A DNA stretch of 64,000 bases, from the NCBI GenBank assembly GCA_029817715.1, contig JARUPY010000606.1:3968001-4032000 (forward strand), in the 5' to 3' direction. This DNA comes from Melastoma dodecandrum (taxonomy: Eukaryota; Streptophyta; Magnoliopsida; Myrtales; Melastomataceae). Of the stretch, positions 36,580-47,884 are shown one piece after another. Position 1 is the stretch's first letter. Every line of letters starts with the position of its first letter. The notes under the pieces were generated by a model. That model worked only from the letters and a program-made list of their open reading frames with translations, was not told where the DNA came from and ran no database searches. Made by a program: the position numbers and the translations under genes.

Positions 36580-37479
36580 GTTCTGACTCGTCGATAAACT
36601 ATCATTCTGAAAGTATCCGCCCTTCCTGCTAACTTTCCCACCATTCACAGGACCGACAGCAGTCCCACTTACTCTTGCTGGATTATTCGTGACATCACCA
36701 AACTTACTGACAAAACAGTCCCCGGGAATTGATCCCCCATTCCTCCTCCGCAGCCAACCATCAGTACTCCTCCTATACAGTATAAACCAAATAATCCCGA
36801 CTCTTCACATGATTAGAGTAACGACTACTGTTCCCAGTGCCAACAACCTTCCTACCCACAATACTCTCAGCACCTCTCCCACCAACCATCGCCCTATCCT
36901 CACGGTCATAGCAACCACCCTGGCCAGCATCCTAATCATCCTCGCTATCCCCACTGTCATACTGCCTGAACCCACCATCACCACTCCTTTTACAATCCCC
37001 AACGTTGCTACCCCTATTATCAGCTCCCAACTTCCTGATATCAATAGGCTGCACAATCCGCGACAGCCTCCTTGGTGGGGAACTACTCACCGGCCCGTCG
37101 TCCGCATTCCAGAGGTCCTCTCCGCCTTCCTTCATGAACCGGTAGGCCAAAACCCTAAGGTGCTCTTTACTACTCATCGCCTCGTGAGTAACGTTTGCTC
37201 CCCCGTTGGCACTCTCGGCCGCGTGTGGGGAGAGACGGGAACGAATCTCCGAGCGAATGCGGGCCTGGTAGATCTGCTTCTCGTGATCAAGGAGGTGGTT
37301 CTGCTTCTCCCTGGCCTTCTTCTCGTGGAGGCGCTTCCACTGCCACTTGTTGAGGCCGCCGGGGAAAGTCCGAGGGCCGCCACCCATGCATCGGAGGGGG
37401 ATGAGGAGGAGGTCGTCGGGGTGGATCCGGTGGCAGCGGCGGCTGAGGACGGCGGCGAGCATGGCGGTGGCGGTGGCTA

Positions 37480-38990
37480 GTGGTCGGCCAGGGGTTTAGG
37501 GAAAACACTATTAGGCCCTTCGGGGCTATCGGGCTTTGTCTTAGTTCGTAAAAAAAAATTGTAGTCTATATTCGTAAATATTGTTCATAATTTGTAACCA
37601 AAAGTTTAGTAAACAAATTTTGAAATTTGATTTTTTAACGAGTTCATAGACAATTAACAATTATTATGTTCACTTTGAAACAACGAGTTTTAAATTTTTT
37701 ATCAAATAAGTAAATTATTTATAAATGGAACTCGTTATTAAAATTAAAATATAATATTTAACGAATTTCGAATCTATTAGAAACAAAACTAGTTCAGAAG
37801 GTGGGCTTTGTCATTCGATATTGGGCCTTTATCGGCCCTACCGTTTTCTATCATTCTTGGGCCTTGACTTTGTCGGGATATATGGGCCAAATTTCTGGCC
37901 CCTATTCATTCATATACACACAATTTCTCAGTTACATTTTCTTCTTTTATTTTATCATATGAGTGGAATGATAACATGTTCGTGCATAACTCGATTATTT
38001 CACCGTCCACGGAGATGGATTACACCTAGTGTTGAGGTGGGAGGACTTGAATGTGGGCACAGGAGGAGTCGGAGTGCTTCAGCCTCCTTGTGTCCTGCCA
38101 GCCAACTGACTCACGGAATCCGCTGCCGCTGCGGAGAGACCGATTCTTCATCCTGTCTGGCTATCCATGAAATCAAGTAGTACTAACAGTTTGTTAGCTT
38201 AGGACGACAGTGAGACCGGGGTTTTCGGGCTGGGGACGGCGAAGGAAATCACGGTATGTTACAAATATGAATGAATCTGTGGGACGTGCAGAAAAGTGAC
38301 CATAAAAGTCCATAGATGGATTTAAATGGCCCTAAGTCAACATAAATGATAACACCACCCCCCTCCCCGGGGGTAACAATTAAATTTCATTTTCCCCCAT
38401 TTTGGATCATCATTTCCTATGACTTTGTCTAAACTCCCCCAAACACTGTCCATGATCCTTTTTTTGCTTTTATGTCTCAAATATTTTCTTATGTCCCATG
38501 TTAATATTTCATATCTCCGGCATGACGTTTGCGATTCGATTTTCCAAGCTCAAGAAATGAGTTAGATGGTTTGGAATCCGGTACAAACATATTTCTTGCG
38601 TAAACATCAATTGATTTATTGGCTTATGACATTCGAATTATACAAGTCGGCAGGTGAGTTATTACCTCAAGTATTGTATTTCTGGGGCACTTGTCAATGC
38701 AATAAATGTCAGCTTTTATAGGAGAGAGGAATTTTAGGTGTCGTTGTTTGTTGTAATGAGACTTTTTGACTAATCTTCTTCGCTAACCTCTCGCTAATTA
38801 TATGTTACCCTAAAATAAACATTCAATGCGTATGTATCTATCTATCTATCTATCCATCCCTTGTACAAATTGGGCACCTGACATGTAAAAGTTACCTGAC
38901 ATGTAAAAGTTTGTCGCTCAATTGGGAGGTCAGAATTGAATTGATCCATAAGATAATATATTCATTTTTCATTTGAATTAATTTACAATT
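37480..38990. other. Intergenic, no gene seen
   Basis: AT-rich sequence with a GC-richer patch at 37990-38220 that has no recognisable product. A short TATC microsatellite lies at about 38838-38855 and a 16-bp direct repeat (CCTGACATGTAAAAGT) at about 38877-38911. Confidence 0.5.
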
Positions 38991-39205
38991 TTTTTAAATG
39001 ATGTTAAATTCCTGGTTTTTTTTTTCTAAACTTCCATCTACATCAACATCATCACCATCATCATCATCATCTATCTCATCACAACCATATTTAAAGCTCT
39101 TAACACACCCCTTTCTCCTTCTGTCTCTTCCCTTCCTACTCCATCCCCCAACACAAACCAAAAATCAAAATCCAGTCATATCCTCCCTAAAATCTCACAA
39201 AGACG

Positions 39206-39514
39206 ATGAAGACCCGCAAACCCAATATCCTAATCTTGTTGGTGGCATCATCAATCCTCTTCCTCCACCTCATTCAATCAAGAAGCTCCCACAGGTTGAT
39301 GGAACAAGATCACCATCACCACCACCACCAATATCACCAACAACTCCAACCTGGGGAGATAGTTGGATCAGGCAGAAGATTGATGATGAGCTCGGACCAC
39401 TTCCAGGGCTCTCCAACGGTTGATCACGGCAGTAGTGACCACGAGGGCGGTGACCATGTCTACGGCGCTTCATTCAGGATAACACCAGGTGGGCCAAACC
39501 CTCTCCACAACTGA
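39206..39514 (+). CDS. CLE-family secreted signalling peptide precursor
   Basis: A single exon of 102 residues. The N-terminus is a clear signal peptide (basic MKTRKPN, then a hydrophobic stretch of about 16 residues, then polar). A variable His-rich middle (a run of six His near residue 37) follows. The C-terminal 12-residue CLE motif RITPGGPNPLHN sits at the very end, with the Pro-Gly-Gly-Pro-Asn-Pro core and terminal His-Asn. CLE peptides are cut out, hydroxylated on Pro and sensed by leucine-rich-repeat receptor kinases to control meristems, vasculature or root growth. An A/T-rich TATA-like TATTTAAA lies about 118 bp upstream. Which CLE subgroup it belongs to is uncertain; TPGG instead of the commoner VPSG/VPTG is notable. 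Confidence 0.88.
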   Translation: MKTRKPNILILLVASSILFLHLIQSRSSHRLMEQDHHHHHHQYHQQLQPGEIVGSGRRLMMSSDHFQGSPTVDHGSSDHEGGDHVYGASFRITPGGPNPLHN

Positions 39515-39529
39515 GGATCCACACCTCAT

Positions 39530-40750
39530 ATACTAGTCGATCGGGGGGTCGGAGTTTTTGTCCCTTCTATTGTTACCCCCGAACATTATTCCTTAGACCC
39601 CCAGAAATCGATGATCGTCATGTATGTATGATAAAAGGTCCATCTTTTTTTTTTTTGTTTGCCTTTAGATGATATCATATTGTGTTATGCAAATGGTGAA
39701 GCCAAACTCTTGATGGGAATGCGGGGGTGATCAAAAGACACACCGAAACAGTCAAGTTGAGTTAAAATGTCACATCCCACAGGAAAAAAAATGGTATGAT
39801 ATCAATATTTACTATCAATTTAACTTATTTCTTCGTATAATAGTTAACAAAACATCTGGAATATGATATTGGGATGCAACATCAACATGAACATGAACAT
39901 GAACATCAACATCAACATCCACCCAGCCGACTAATACCAAGATCTAAAAATATTCAATCGATTTGATTATCTTTAGAGTGACGATATTTGGGACGTCGAG
40001 TATTATATAATCAAAGGATTATTGAGTCCAAAATGTTGAATAATTTAAGTAATGGTTGAATTCAATGAGGCCCTCTTAACTCTAAAGAGATGTCCAAAAA
40101 GTCAAGAAATTATATGATTATTGTCTTCCTAAATGTGGAACGTGTGAGTTATGCGATTGAGTACGTAGTACAATCCCTCGAATTCAAAGTCGTAAAATGA
40201 CGTCCAACTGCTGTTACACTTATTGATGTTTTAGGGTGCGAATGTGATAAATTTCTTGGAAAGTAACGGGGAGGAGGGTCGATTAGTAATAATAATTGGT
40301 CCCCAGAAACGCCGTGTTTGCAACCGAGTGGAAACAGCGAAAGCGGCTTTAAACGACGGGGCCACGTAGAGACTGCCGAAACCACCAAGTCAGTCAGTCG
40401 GCCACCTTCCCTGTCCAATGAGAATCGCAGGAAGCGATCTTATATTCTGAGAGAGCGTTCAACATTCACACGTGCTGTGATGATCTAATCTAATCGATGT
40501 AACTTTGTGGTTAGGTAAGTTGAAAATTATTATTTAAGTATAAGATTATAAGCCCAAATGTCCCTAGTAGATCAAGCCCACAAAAGCCCAATATCATGGC
40601 CCTAAAGCACGTTGATCTGTTCTCACGCCGCTTCAAGCTGATGAGGACCAGCCAATGCTTGGCATGATTCCTAGAGGGGCGGAAAAAAAGCCGATCAACG
40701 TGTTTTAGCGGCCGAAAATTCACCAATGGATGTGATCCGCAGGTGCCGCA
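39530..40750. other. Intergenic, no gene seen
   Basis: AT-rich sequence downstream of the CLE gene. An ACATCAACATGA-type hexamer repeat (about 39880-39925) is the only local structure noted. Confidence 0.5.
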
Positions 40751-40758
40751 GTGATTCC

Positions 40759-41366
40759 TCAATCATACAAGGACTGTTTCCACCCGCCGTAGCTTTCCTC
40801 AGGCTGTCATCCCCGGTCATGACATTCCTGGCACAAAACCCTGGCCCACATCATCACGAAATTGACGGTGACGAGATCACGAGTCATGAGAGTAATTGCA
40901 GCTGGAGTTACCTCGGAAGTGAATGAGAATCTTACCTTGATCTGCCCCCGGTACTCTTGGTCCTTGACAACGTTGTAGGTCGTCGCCGGGAGGGTACCCT
41001 CCTCGAACAGCGGCTTCAGATCAATCCTGAAACGGAGGGGAAACTAAGACATGAGTTTCTTGTTCATATCACTTTCTCGGGTGAGCTCCATAACTCCTCT
41101 GGAGATCGTAAATACAAACGCCTCCTTCAACCTTGGCATCGCCCCTTGCCCTGTTAGGTCCACATATATATGGTTAATGATGGCCATGAGAGTTATCCTT
41201 GGAGCCAAATGATAGGACCGGATCCACCACCGTATGTTCGACCAAATGCAATTCGGTAAATACTTGAGAAAGGTGCATTCTAATGGTTGGATCCTCATAC
41301 CAGTCGCGATGCTGCTCCTTTGTTCCTGACTGTGGCACGTGAGGATCACATAAGGGTCGACGTTAT
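40759..41366 (-). pseudogene. C2-domain protein relic (elicitor-responsive/SRC2 type)
   Basis: Exon-like blocks on the minus strand are: 41301-41366 (NVDPYVILTCHSQEQRSS, the Ca-binding loop region of the C2 domain, with acceptor and GT donor); 41073-41150 (GAMPRLKEAFVFTISRGVMEL); 40936-41026 (RIDLKPLFEEGTLPATTYNV, VVKDQEYRGQIK); and 40759-40840 (ESYGGWKQS then stop). This order matches small plant C2 proteins such as the elicitor-responsive family. An in-frame TGA precedes the last block, and the exon between the second and third blocks is missing (only 46 bp apart). The first exon is cut off by the copia element at 41517; a degenerate candidate lies beyond it at 52527-52565. Confidence 0.75.
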
Positions 41367-41516
41367 CTGCAATTTCCATAATGAAAAACACGAGACCCCC
41401 ACAACAGAAAGCAAGACCAGGCGAATAAAAAACGAAAGAGAAGGCCATGTAAAAGTAGAATTCCTAGGAAGGCCATCCCGGGAGGCCTTCGATGGGGAAA
41501 CAAGGAGGGGATGTAC

Positions 41517-41874
41517 TGTGGGAAAACAGAGTATTGTCAAGATGAAAGCACAGTAAGCTCACCGTGTGAATGTAAGAACAAGGGAGGAGATGTTACAACA
41601 TCAGGAGGAGATGGTACAAGGCCAAATAATTCGGTGGGCTGTTTTATTGTAAATAAAAGGTCCCAGGTATAAGGAGGGACACGATTGTAATTTCTTATGG
41701 ATAAGTTTGTTAGGGGACAAATAACAAGTTTTCTAGGGATAGTGACGTTGTATGTCCCACTGTGGTGGTGGTGGTTGTTTCTTGTGTAAGGTGGTGGTGA
41801 AAGAGGAAAATGAGGGAGATTCCTCGGCTTATTCGTCTTCTTCCTTTCAACTTTTAGCCGCCTGACAACTTTCA
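41517..41874 (+). repeat. Copia 5' LTR
   Basis: 358 bp. Matches the 3' LTR except for about 106 bp present only here (near 41735-41850). Confidence 0.9.
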
Positions 41875-41892
41875 TGGTATCATAGTGGCACG

Positions 41893-41966
41893 ATGGAGGT
41901 AGCGTTGCAGACGAAGAAACAAGAGATGGAGCTTCTTGAGAGTCCTCATTCTCCATTTTATGTCAA
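41893..41966 (+). pseudogene. Copia gag, first part (split by gypsy)
   Basis: An ATG at 41893 opens the gag start (MEVALQTKKQEMELLES), which runs into the gypsy LTR at 41967. The rest of gag resumes at 47885. Confidence 0.8.
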
Positions 41967-42349
41967 TGTCATGTGCTGCAATTCATTAATATGCAAAGTA
42001 ATGCGGGAGCTGAATAAGAAGGAGCTGCGGAATTGTCTGTTAAAGTGTTGCAGCTCATCAAGATTGCAGACAGGGCGGAAGCGAGGAGAAGAAGGGAGGC
42101 GGGAAGAATTTAACAGAAAATAGTTGTTCTGTATAGTTGTTCTGTTGGTTAGTTACAACCATATACAGGGGAATGTGAGTTGTAGGATGAACAATTGGAG
42201 AATTGTAGAACTCTTCCTCTCTTCTTGAAGTTGTACTCTGTACATATGACTGGAATGAAAAGTTCGATTGAATTCTTCCTATAGATCAATCCTTCTTCAT
42301 TCCTTCGTCTTCTTCGATTGTGTGATTGCGATCCTAGAAGGCCATTGCA
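41967..42349 (+). repeat. Gypsy 5' LTR
   Basis: 383 bp. Differs from the 3' LTR by a small number of substitutions and a short insertion/deletion near GTTGTTC, implying fairly recent insertion. Confidence 0.93.
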
Positions 42350-42383
42350 AGTGGTATCAGTTGTCTCGATCCTGGCAATCCAT

Positions 42384-43510
42384 GGTTGTCTCTACAAAAA
42401 CTCAATCAGCAATGGAAGAATTTCAGAAAACGATGAAGGATTCGTGGCTGGAGTTTTTACACCAACATCAACAACAACAAGGGGAAATGCAGGATGAGAT
42501 GCGTGCACAGCTGGAGATGATGTTGCGAATTACCAACCAATTTCAAGAGATTGGCGATAAAATTCGTGGCTTGGAAGAAAGCAGGAATACTGTGCCAAAC
42601 CGAAGCAATAATAGAGGATCACTAACTCCCCTGCATTTTCACAATTCTGCAGGTTTCAATTCCAACTTTGCTCGATTTTCGAAAATTGATTTTCCAAAGT
42701 TTAATGGCGAAGATATCCAAGGTTAGCTGTACAAGTGTGATCAATTTTTCGAGGTTGATGGGACAACTGATAGTGTTAAGGTGAAACTCGTTTCGATCCA
42801 CTTGGAAGGTAAGGCATTGTTATGGCCTCAGGCTTTACTCAAAACAAGAAGGCAGGGTGATTGGCCGAATTGGGCAGAGTATAGGCTAGCGATTTTCAGC
42901 AGATTTAGCACGCAACCTTATGATGATCCACTATCTGAGCTGATGAATTTAAGACAAACTGGAAATGGGGGTGTGGAGGAATATCAAGATCGCTTTGATG
43001 CTTTATTGATTCTGACAGATTTATCCGAAAGGCAAGCGATGAGCTGTTATTTGAGTGGCTTGCAGCTGGAAATACAGAATACTGTGTGTATGTTTCGTCC
43101 TCAAACTCTGCAATGCATATACACTGGCCAGGCTACAAGAGAATACGTTGTCTTCACTTTCTAGAAGAAGCAAACCTGTTTTTGATAAACAGATGGGCAA
43201 AATTTTTAACCCACAGCAGCAACAGCAGAGCATCGGTCTGCTCAAACCTTCATCTGTCAGTGACCCTCCGAAGGGGGTCGTGAGGAAACAATTGACACCT
43301 GAATTCATTGCGGACAGGCGGGCTAAGAATTTGTTTTTTTTGTCTTGAAAAGTTCTCACCGGGTCATAAATGCAAGGCTCAGTTACATCAGCTCGAATTA
43401 TTGACAGAAGTAGAAGATGATGATCCAGGTGTTCTGTCAGGGGAACTGAGTGGCGTTACAATTGAAGAAGTGCCTCAGATTTCCTTAAATGCTATTACGG
43501 GACATGCTGC
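42384..43510 (+). pseudogene. Gypsy gag (broken)
   Basis: The frame starts near 42384 with a Gln-rich possible coiled coil. A stop replaces Trp at 42724 (normally G-W-L in this gag). The capsid-like part follows (KLVSIHLEGKALLWPQALLK, EYQDRFDALL). A frameshift near 43110 shifts to another frame. A zinc-knuckle remnant (EKFSPGHKCKAQLHQLEL) ends it at about 43380. These are the usual gag parts: capsid then nucleocapsid. Confidence 0.8.
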
Positions 43511-43578
43511 AAGGTGACAGGGAAAGTTCGGGGACACAATCTGAGCATTCTCATTGATTCTGGCAGCACGCACAACTT

Positions 43579-44163
43579 TTAAAGGAATGGACAACGCATT
43601 TAATGCGATGAGCAACTGGTCTTTCTCCGGTATGGGAGGCCTACACCGTAATAAGGCCTTTCTAAGTTTCATTAAAAACTGCCCCGGGTGTTCCCCATTA
43701 GCCTGCCTAAGGCGCATAACCTCAAACATCGACATGGGGGTATCGAGTCGAGCAAAGGTTTTAACAAACATGGACTGCATCTGAGTCCATGAAGCTACTG
43801 ACCCCGACGGCAAACTTGCATACCAGGTAAAGGCATCCCCGGTTAATGAGTTCGGGAAGAGCTTTAGTTTCCAGAAGTCATTCCCGGCCGCCTCGCCAAG
43901 TTGATGAGTGAAGCGAGCAATATGCTCAAGTGGAGTCATTTCATCTTCGCCCGAGAAGCGAGTGAAGTCGGGCACCCTATAACCTCTAGGTAAAGGGAAA
44001 TCCCTATCAATGTACGCAGGATAAGGAGACCTGTATAAACAGGTGTCATCTCGCCGAGCTATTCCGGGGACGACTTGCTCTATAACCTGAGTTATGGCCT
44101 CTCTTAAGTCTGGGGGTACACCGCCTATCGGCCCCTGCCCTGGCTCAGCTGCCGGATTAAAGG
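43579..44163 (-). mobile_element. Captured gag fragment of another Ty3/gypsy family, inverted, inside the protease
   Basis: The minus strand carries a capsid-type gag with YIDRDFPLPRGYRVPDF, EHIARFTHQLGEAAGND, NSLTGDAFTWYASLP and FLMKLRKALLRCRP. These are hallmarks of a different gypsy lineage (Athila/Tat-like), unlike the host gag. It replaces part of the protease after DSGSTHNF (plus strand, about 43555-43578), which resumes at SVANGE (about 44180). A 7-bp direct repeat TTAAAGG lies at both ends (43579-43585 and 44157-44163). Confidence 0.8.
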
Positions 44164-44169
44164 GAGTTG

Positions 44170-45330
44170 TCCAATCATGGTATCGGTAGCCAATGGCGAA
44201 ACAATTATTAGCAAGTCGGTATGTAAGAGCTTTACATGGCAATTGCAGGGAGAAACTTTCACTACTGATATCATGATTGTTCCACTAGGCAACACTGATA
44301 TGGTTTTAGGCATCCAATGGCTGTCCTCATTGGGTCCTGTTTTGTGGGATTTTCAGCAGCTCTAGATGGAATTCCAATATAATGGCTAACGACAAGTCTT
44401 AAGAGGTGGGAAATTGGGTGCCATTAATTGGATTGATGGGAAAAAATTGCAGACTATGACTCAGAAGGGCAACAGTTCTAGGGGAGTTCAACTTTTTGCA
44501 CTTACAGTTCAACCTTCCACGATTTTGACAGCAGTAACAGCAAAACCAACTTCAGTGGAAGTTCAGAATGTTCTGCAGGAGTTTGCAGATATCTTCAAGG
44601 AGCCAACTGCTCTTCCACTGCACAGAATACATGATCACAGTATCCATTTGAAGGAGGGAACCTCCCCAATAAATGTCAGACCTTATAGGTATCCGGTGGT
44701 TCAGAAAGATGCCATTGAGAGCATGGCTAGAGAGATGCTGACTGCAGGGGTTATCAGGCCAAGTCAGAGTCCTTTTTCATTGCCAATTGTGTTAGTAAAA
44801 AAGAAGGATGGCACGTGGCGACTCTGCATTGATTACAGAGAACTCAATAACCATACTGTCAAGGACAAATTCCCTATTCCAGTTATAGAGGAACTCTTAG
44901 ATGAATTACATGGTGCTGTTATTTTCTCTAAGATCGATCTTCGGTCAGGTTATTGGCAAATACGGATGCGACCTGAGGATGTTCCCAAAACGGCATTCAG
45001 AACACATGAGGGGCACTATGAATTTCTTATGATGCCATTTGGGCTCACGAACGCTCCTTCAACCTTCCAGCACCTCATGAATACTGTGTTTAAGCACCAA
45101 TTACGCAAGTATGTATTAGTCTTTTTCGATTACATCTTGATTTACAGCAAATCCTTAGCTGATCATGTCATTCATGTGAGGGCTGTTTTGGAGTTATTGC
45201 GAAGTCATACTCTGTTTGCGAAACTATCCAAGTGTGTCTTTGGTGTGGATGAAATTGAGCATCTAGGCCATCTTATTTCGAGACAGGGATTGCAAGCTAA
45301 TCCTGCTAAAATAGCAGCTATGCAATAGTG
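44170..45330 (+). pseudogene. Gypsy protease end and reverse transcriptase (broken)
   Basis: The protease tail (VLGIQWLSSLGPVLWDF, 44177-44364) ends in a stop. The reverse transcriptase (44414-45328) shows IVLVKKKDGTWRLCIDYREL, KIDLRSGYWQIRM and MPFGLTNAPSTFQHLMN. The catalytic motif reads FFDYILIYS where FDDILIYS is expected, so one catalytic Asp is replaced. A stop ends it at 45326-45328 within the connection region. Confidence 0.88.
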
Positions 45331-45958
45331 GCCTCAACCTGTAAATATTATTGAATTGCGGGGTTTTCTAGGATTGACAGGATATTACAGGTGATTTATT
45401 CAGCACTATGGGGTCATCAGCAAGCCTCTTACCAATCTGTTAAAGAAGAACGCCTTCCAATGGAATGAGGCAGCTACTATAGCTTTTAATAGCCTTAAAG
45501 CTACAATGTCTTCCGCCCCAGTACTTGCTTTGCCCAATTTTGCTGAAACCTTTGTTATAGAAACTGATGCTTCAGATAAAGGCATGGGCGCAGTATTAAC
45601 CCAGAATGGGCATCCTATCTCTTACATCAGTAAGGCTTTCTCCCAACGAACTCAAGCTAGCTCTACTTATGAAAAAGAATTATTGGCTATGGTGTTTGCA
45701 GTTGAAAAATGGAAGCCATATGTGAGTGGCCATCATTTTATCATCAAGACAGATCATTTCAGCCTTAAGTACCTGCTAGAGCAGAAAATTACCACAGCAT
45801 TTCAGAGTAAATGTTTGTCTAAGTTGTTGGGACTGGATTATGAGGTGACATACAAAAAGGGCAAAGAAAATGTGGTTGCGGATACTCTTTCTCGGATGCA
45901 GGGATCTGAGTTAATGTCTTTGCTTTTATCACAAGTCAGTACAGATCTAAAAGAATAG
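45331..45958 (+). pseudogene. Gypsy connection and RNase H
   Basis: RNase H (45506-45958) is open, with ETDASDKGMGAVLTQ, YEKELLAM and IKTDHFSLKYLL, continuing to ENVVADTLSRM. The upstream connection carries a stop (LTGYYR followed by TGA). Confidence 0.85.
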
Positions 45959-46016
45959 ATACACAAGACTTGGCAGTAGGATGAGCAACTAGTTTTTAAT
46001 TGCTGGACTGCAGGAA

Positions 46017-47347
46017 GTGCATGCCAAAGGCCACTACTCTTGGGTGCAGGGAGAATTGAGAAGGAAAGGAAAGCTGGTGGTGGGTTCCAATGAGGATGTA
46101 AGAAAGAAGATCATTTCCTTGTTTCATGATACTCCTGCAGGTGGCCATTCTGGGATGCAGGTCACTATTAAGCGAATCAGTGCCCTGTTCTATTGGAAGA
46201 AGCTCAAACGTGATGTGCGCAATTATATAAAAACTTGTGTTATCTGTCAGCAATGTAAATTGGTTTTACAACGACCTGCTGGTTTACTGCAACCTTTGCC
46301 GATTCCGGAGGCTATTTGGATAGATATCTCCATGGACTTTATTGAAGGATTGCCTAAGTCTAAAGGTAAAGATACTATTCTGGTAGTGGTGGACAGGCTC
46401 AATAAGTATGCGCATTTTATTCCTCTTAGCCATGCTTTTACAGCTGTTTCTGTGGCTCAACTTTTCTTGGATCACATTTTTAGATTACATGGTATGCCTC
46501 GGACGATTGTTTCTGACAGAGATAAAGTGTTCACCAGCTTGTTTTGAAAAGAATTGTTTCGATTCCAACAGGTTGATCTTCTCATGTCTACTAGTTATCA
46601 TCCTCAAACCGATGGCCAATCGGAGGTGGTAAACAAGTGTTTAGAGAACTATTTGCAGTGTATGACTGGGGAGCGACCAAACGATTGGCTACAGTGGCTT
46701 CCTTTAGCAGAATGGTGGTTCAATACTTCGTACCACTCCTTTGCCAAAGCTACTTCTTATGAGATTGTGTATGGTCAGTCGCCAGTTCTTCATATGCCAT
46801 ATGTTGGTGGGGATAGTGCTGTGGCAGCTATTGACAGAAGCTTACAGGCTCGGGAAGAATGTTTGCGGATGTTAAAATTTCATCTTAAACGCGCCCAAGA
46901 CAGGTTTAAACATCAAGCAGACAAGGGCAGGACTGATGTTGAATTTGCAGTTGGGGATCTTGTCTATGTGAAGCTCCCACCTTATAGACAGACGACTATG
47001 GCTAACAGACTGTCTGCCAAACTATCTCCGCGATATTTTTGATTATGAGGATAGGGGCGGTGGCATACAAGTTACAATTGCCCACTGAAGCAAAGGTTCA
47101 CCCTGTTTTCCATGTCTCCTTATTGAAGAAGCATGAAGGTACACCTCCCTTAACCTGTTCTGTGCCAGAAGTCGATGAACAACATCATTTGTCTGTTCAA
47201 CTATTGGCCATTTTGGATAGGAAGCTGGTTAAACAAGGGAATGAGGCTGTTGTGTATGTTTTAGTTCATTGGTCCATTGGAGACATCAATGATGCTACGT
47301 GGGAGCCTTATGCAGATCTCATTCGGCGTTTTCCCGATTTCGAGTAA
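46017..47347 (+). pseudogene. Gypsy integrase and chromodomain (split frames)
   Basis: The integrase zinc finger (AGGHSGMQVTIKRI ... CVICQQCK) and first catalytic Asp (MDFIEGLPKSKGKDTI) lie in 46017-46547. A frameshift follows at IVSDRDKVFTSLF. The second part is 46554-47042 (YHPQTDGQSEVVNKCLENYL). The tail (47039-47347) has VHPVFHVSLLKKHEG and a chromodomain (YVLVHWSIGDINDATWEPY), which in chromoviruses targets integration to certain chromatin. Confidence 0.9.
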
Positions 47348-47493
47348 AGCTTGTGTTTTGCTGTTTGTTACATGCGCTTGAGGACAAGCTGCATTTTTAG
47401 GGGGATGGATTGACAGGAGGAATGAGTGTGAGGATTATGGTGATTTTACGGTATGATAGCTTGAGGACAAACCATATTCTAAGGGGAATGGAT

Positions 47494-47884
47494 TGTCATG
47501 TGCTGCAATTCATTAATATGCAGAGTAATGCGCGAGCTGAATAAGAAGGAGCTGCGGAATTGTTTGTTAAAGTGCTGCAGCTCATCAAGATTGCAGACAG
47601 GGCGGAAGCGAGGAGAAGAAGGGAGGCGGGAAGAATTTAATAGAAAATGGATGTTCTGTATAGTTGTTCCGTTGTTCTATTAGTTAGTTACAACCATATA
47701 CGGGGGAATGTGAGTTGTAGGATGAACAATCGGAGAATTGTAGAACTCTTCCTCTCTTCTTGAAGTTATACTCTGTACATATGACTGGAATGAAAAGTTC
47801 AATTGAATTCTTCCTATAGATCAATCCTTCTTCATTCCTTCGTCTTCTTCGATTGTGTGATTGCGATCCTAGAAGGCCATTGCA
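47494..47884 (+). repeat. Gypsy 3' LTR
   Basis: 391 bp, ending at the GTCAA duplication. Confidence 0.93.

Larger units (their letters stand above)
32916..37462 (-). pseudogene. DEAD-box RNA helicase (RH48/RH31-like), interrupted by a hAT element
   Basis: Read on the minus strand, the gene starts at ATG 37462 with a basic, organelle-targeting-like N-terminus and the family block GGPRTFPGGLNKWQWKR, continuing to about 36588. After the hAT insertion come FSEEEHDLS (about 35070), the Q-motif remnant ISPLTIKPLTA (about 34840), motif II read as DEAA instead of DEAD (about 34480), SQLVLKRDH, motif V/VI remnants STRGVNYPDV (about 33880) and YIYRLGRT (about 33610), LAPWEEHFLDEVKDLP, and GAYHAWLGFYNS near the end. 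No Walker A (GKS/GKT) exon is visible between 34620 and 34800. Many stops and frameshifts occur, and a 27-base G run sits in the tail. It has lost ATPase function. Confidence 0.85.
41967..47884 (+). mobile_element. Ty3/gypsy chromovirus inserted in copia gag
   Basis: The LTRs 41967-42349 and 47494-47884 both start TGTCATG and end TTGCA. A perfect 5-bp target duplication GTCAA lies at 41962-41966 and 47885-47889. The PBS TGGTATCAG is at 42352 and the purine tract AAGGGGAATGGA lies before the 3' LTR. The order gag, protease, reverse transcriptase, RNase H, integrase, C-terminal chromodomain defines a chromovirus. Several frames are broken. Confidence 0.95.

Noticed and set aside
36689..37480. 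263-codon plus-strand frame over the helicase N-terminus
   Set aside because: Antisense of the helicase pseudogene; low-complexity Pro/Thr/Ile.
38998..39423. 141-codon frame overlapping the CLE gene in another frame
   Set aside because: Ser/Pro/His-rich low complexity; the CLE frame has a signal peptide and the motif.
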